Shown piece after piece: positions 63,731 to 64,000 of a stretch of 64,000 nucleotides of DNA. The stretch comes from Berghia stephanieae (lineage: Eukaryota; Mollusca; Gastropoda; Nudibranchia; Aeolidiidae). Position 1 is the stretch's first letter. Each line of letters starts with the position of its first letter. The translations under genes and the position numbers were made by a program. The stretch lies in NCBI GenBank assembly GCA_034508935.3, contig CM067445.1:8058792-8122791 (forward strand), written 5' to 3'. The notes beneath the pieces are model-generated. The model saw only the letters and a list, made by a program, of their open reading frames with translations. It did no database searches and was not told the origin of the DNA.

Positions 63731-63862
63731 AAAGCAATAAAACATTGGTTTTCGCTACGACTAATTTTCCAACCAAATTACAAAAACCTACGACTTAATG
63801 AGTCTGAAACCTTTTCCCTGTCTATTATGAATGATTGAAATGTGTTCAAATAAACCCCCAGT

Positions 63863-64000
63863 AATCTGATTGGCGAAACCTGGCGAAGGACCATGGAGAA
63901 AGAATTAAAGGAAGCAGGCCTGTCCTGGAATACAGCCACCGCAAAAGCAGCCGATTGCAAAAAATGGAGATGTCTGGTGGATGCCCTATGTGCCTCAAGG
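63863..64000 (+). mobile_element. LINE polyprotein C-terminal fragment, running off the edge
   Basis: Open frame to the window end: GETWRRTMEKELKEAGLSWN, AADCKKWRCLVDALCASR. The pattern TWRR..E.ELK..GL.W..A...A.D...WR.LV.ALC is the standard end of CR1/RTE-type LINE reverse-transcriptase polyproteins. The usual D-R pair reads D-C here. No reverse-transcriptase core precedes it, so this copy is 5' truncated. Confidence 0.85.

Overview
This is eukaryotic genomic DNA, probably from a marine invertebrate animal. Exons are short, carry GT-AG splice sites and sit in long AT-rich introns. The rest is packed with tRNA-derived SINEs, foldback elements, minisatellites and microsatellites. The SINE tails of the 'aagcgctttgag' type and the two conserved host proteins fit a bilaterian such as an echinoderm, hemichordate or mollusc. 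I cannot place it more precisely.

Three host genes are readable. (1) The 5' half of a procollagen-lysine hydroxylase/glycosyltransferase gene (PLOD) lies on the minus strand: eight exons from the start codon at 10972 down to 1204, encoding the signal peptide and the N-terminal glycosyltransferase domain. The rest lies beyond the left edge. (2) An uncharacterised Ser/Lys-rich protein gene lies on the minus strand from about 41.8 kb to 25.1 kb. It has four exons in compatible phases, and its terminal exon is duplicated 685 bp further on. (3) A complete NIP7 gene (60S ribosome biogenesis factor, PUA domain) lies on the plus strand: five exons from 42055 to 53670, exactly 180 codons. Genes 2 and 3 are head to head, with only about 260 bp between their possible starts.

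Layout: 1-11 kb is PLOD with many intronic SINEs, a 47-bp satellite and a foldback element whose arm has expanded into a 72-bp satellite. 11-24 kb has no clear host gene: microsatellites, SINE and LINE pieces, foldback elements, a long hairpin at 21 kb, a TATA promoter candidate at 18.5 kb, and a SINE trimer inserted in another SINE. 24-42 kb is gene 2, whose introns hold a 131-bp satellite, minisatellites and large arrays of a 396-bp tRNA-derived unit. 42-53.7 kb is NIP7, whose introns hold a mariner, two pogo-like elements and a 36-bp minisatellite. 53.8-64 kb is intergenic repeats, a Tigger-like relic and a LINE end.

The most unusual structure is a set of five insertions of one tRNA-derived element (called SINE-3 here), each flanked by a 9-16 bp direct repeat. 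Two are monomeric and truncated, one is a direct trimer, and two are inverted arrays (7 minus units followed by 2 plus units in the largest). Flanking duplications around whole multimers, plus inversion, suggest that concatemeric or circular RNA was reverse transcribed and inserted in one event, though later expansion by unequal exchange is not excluded.
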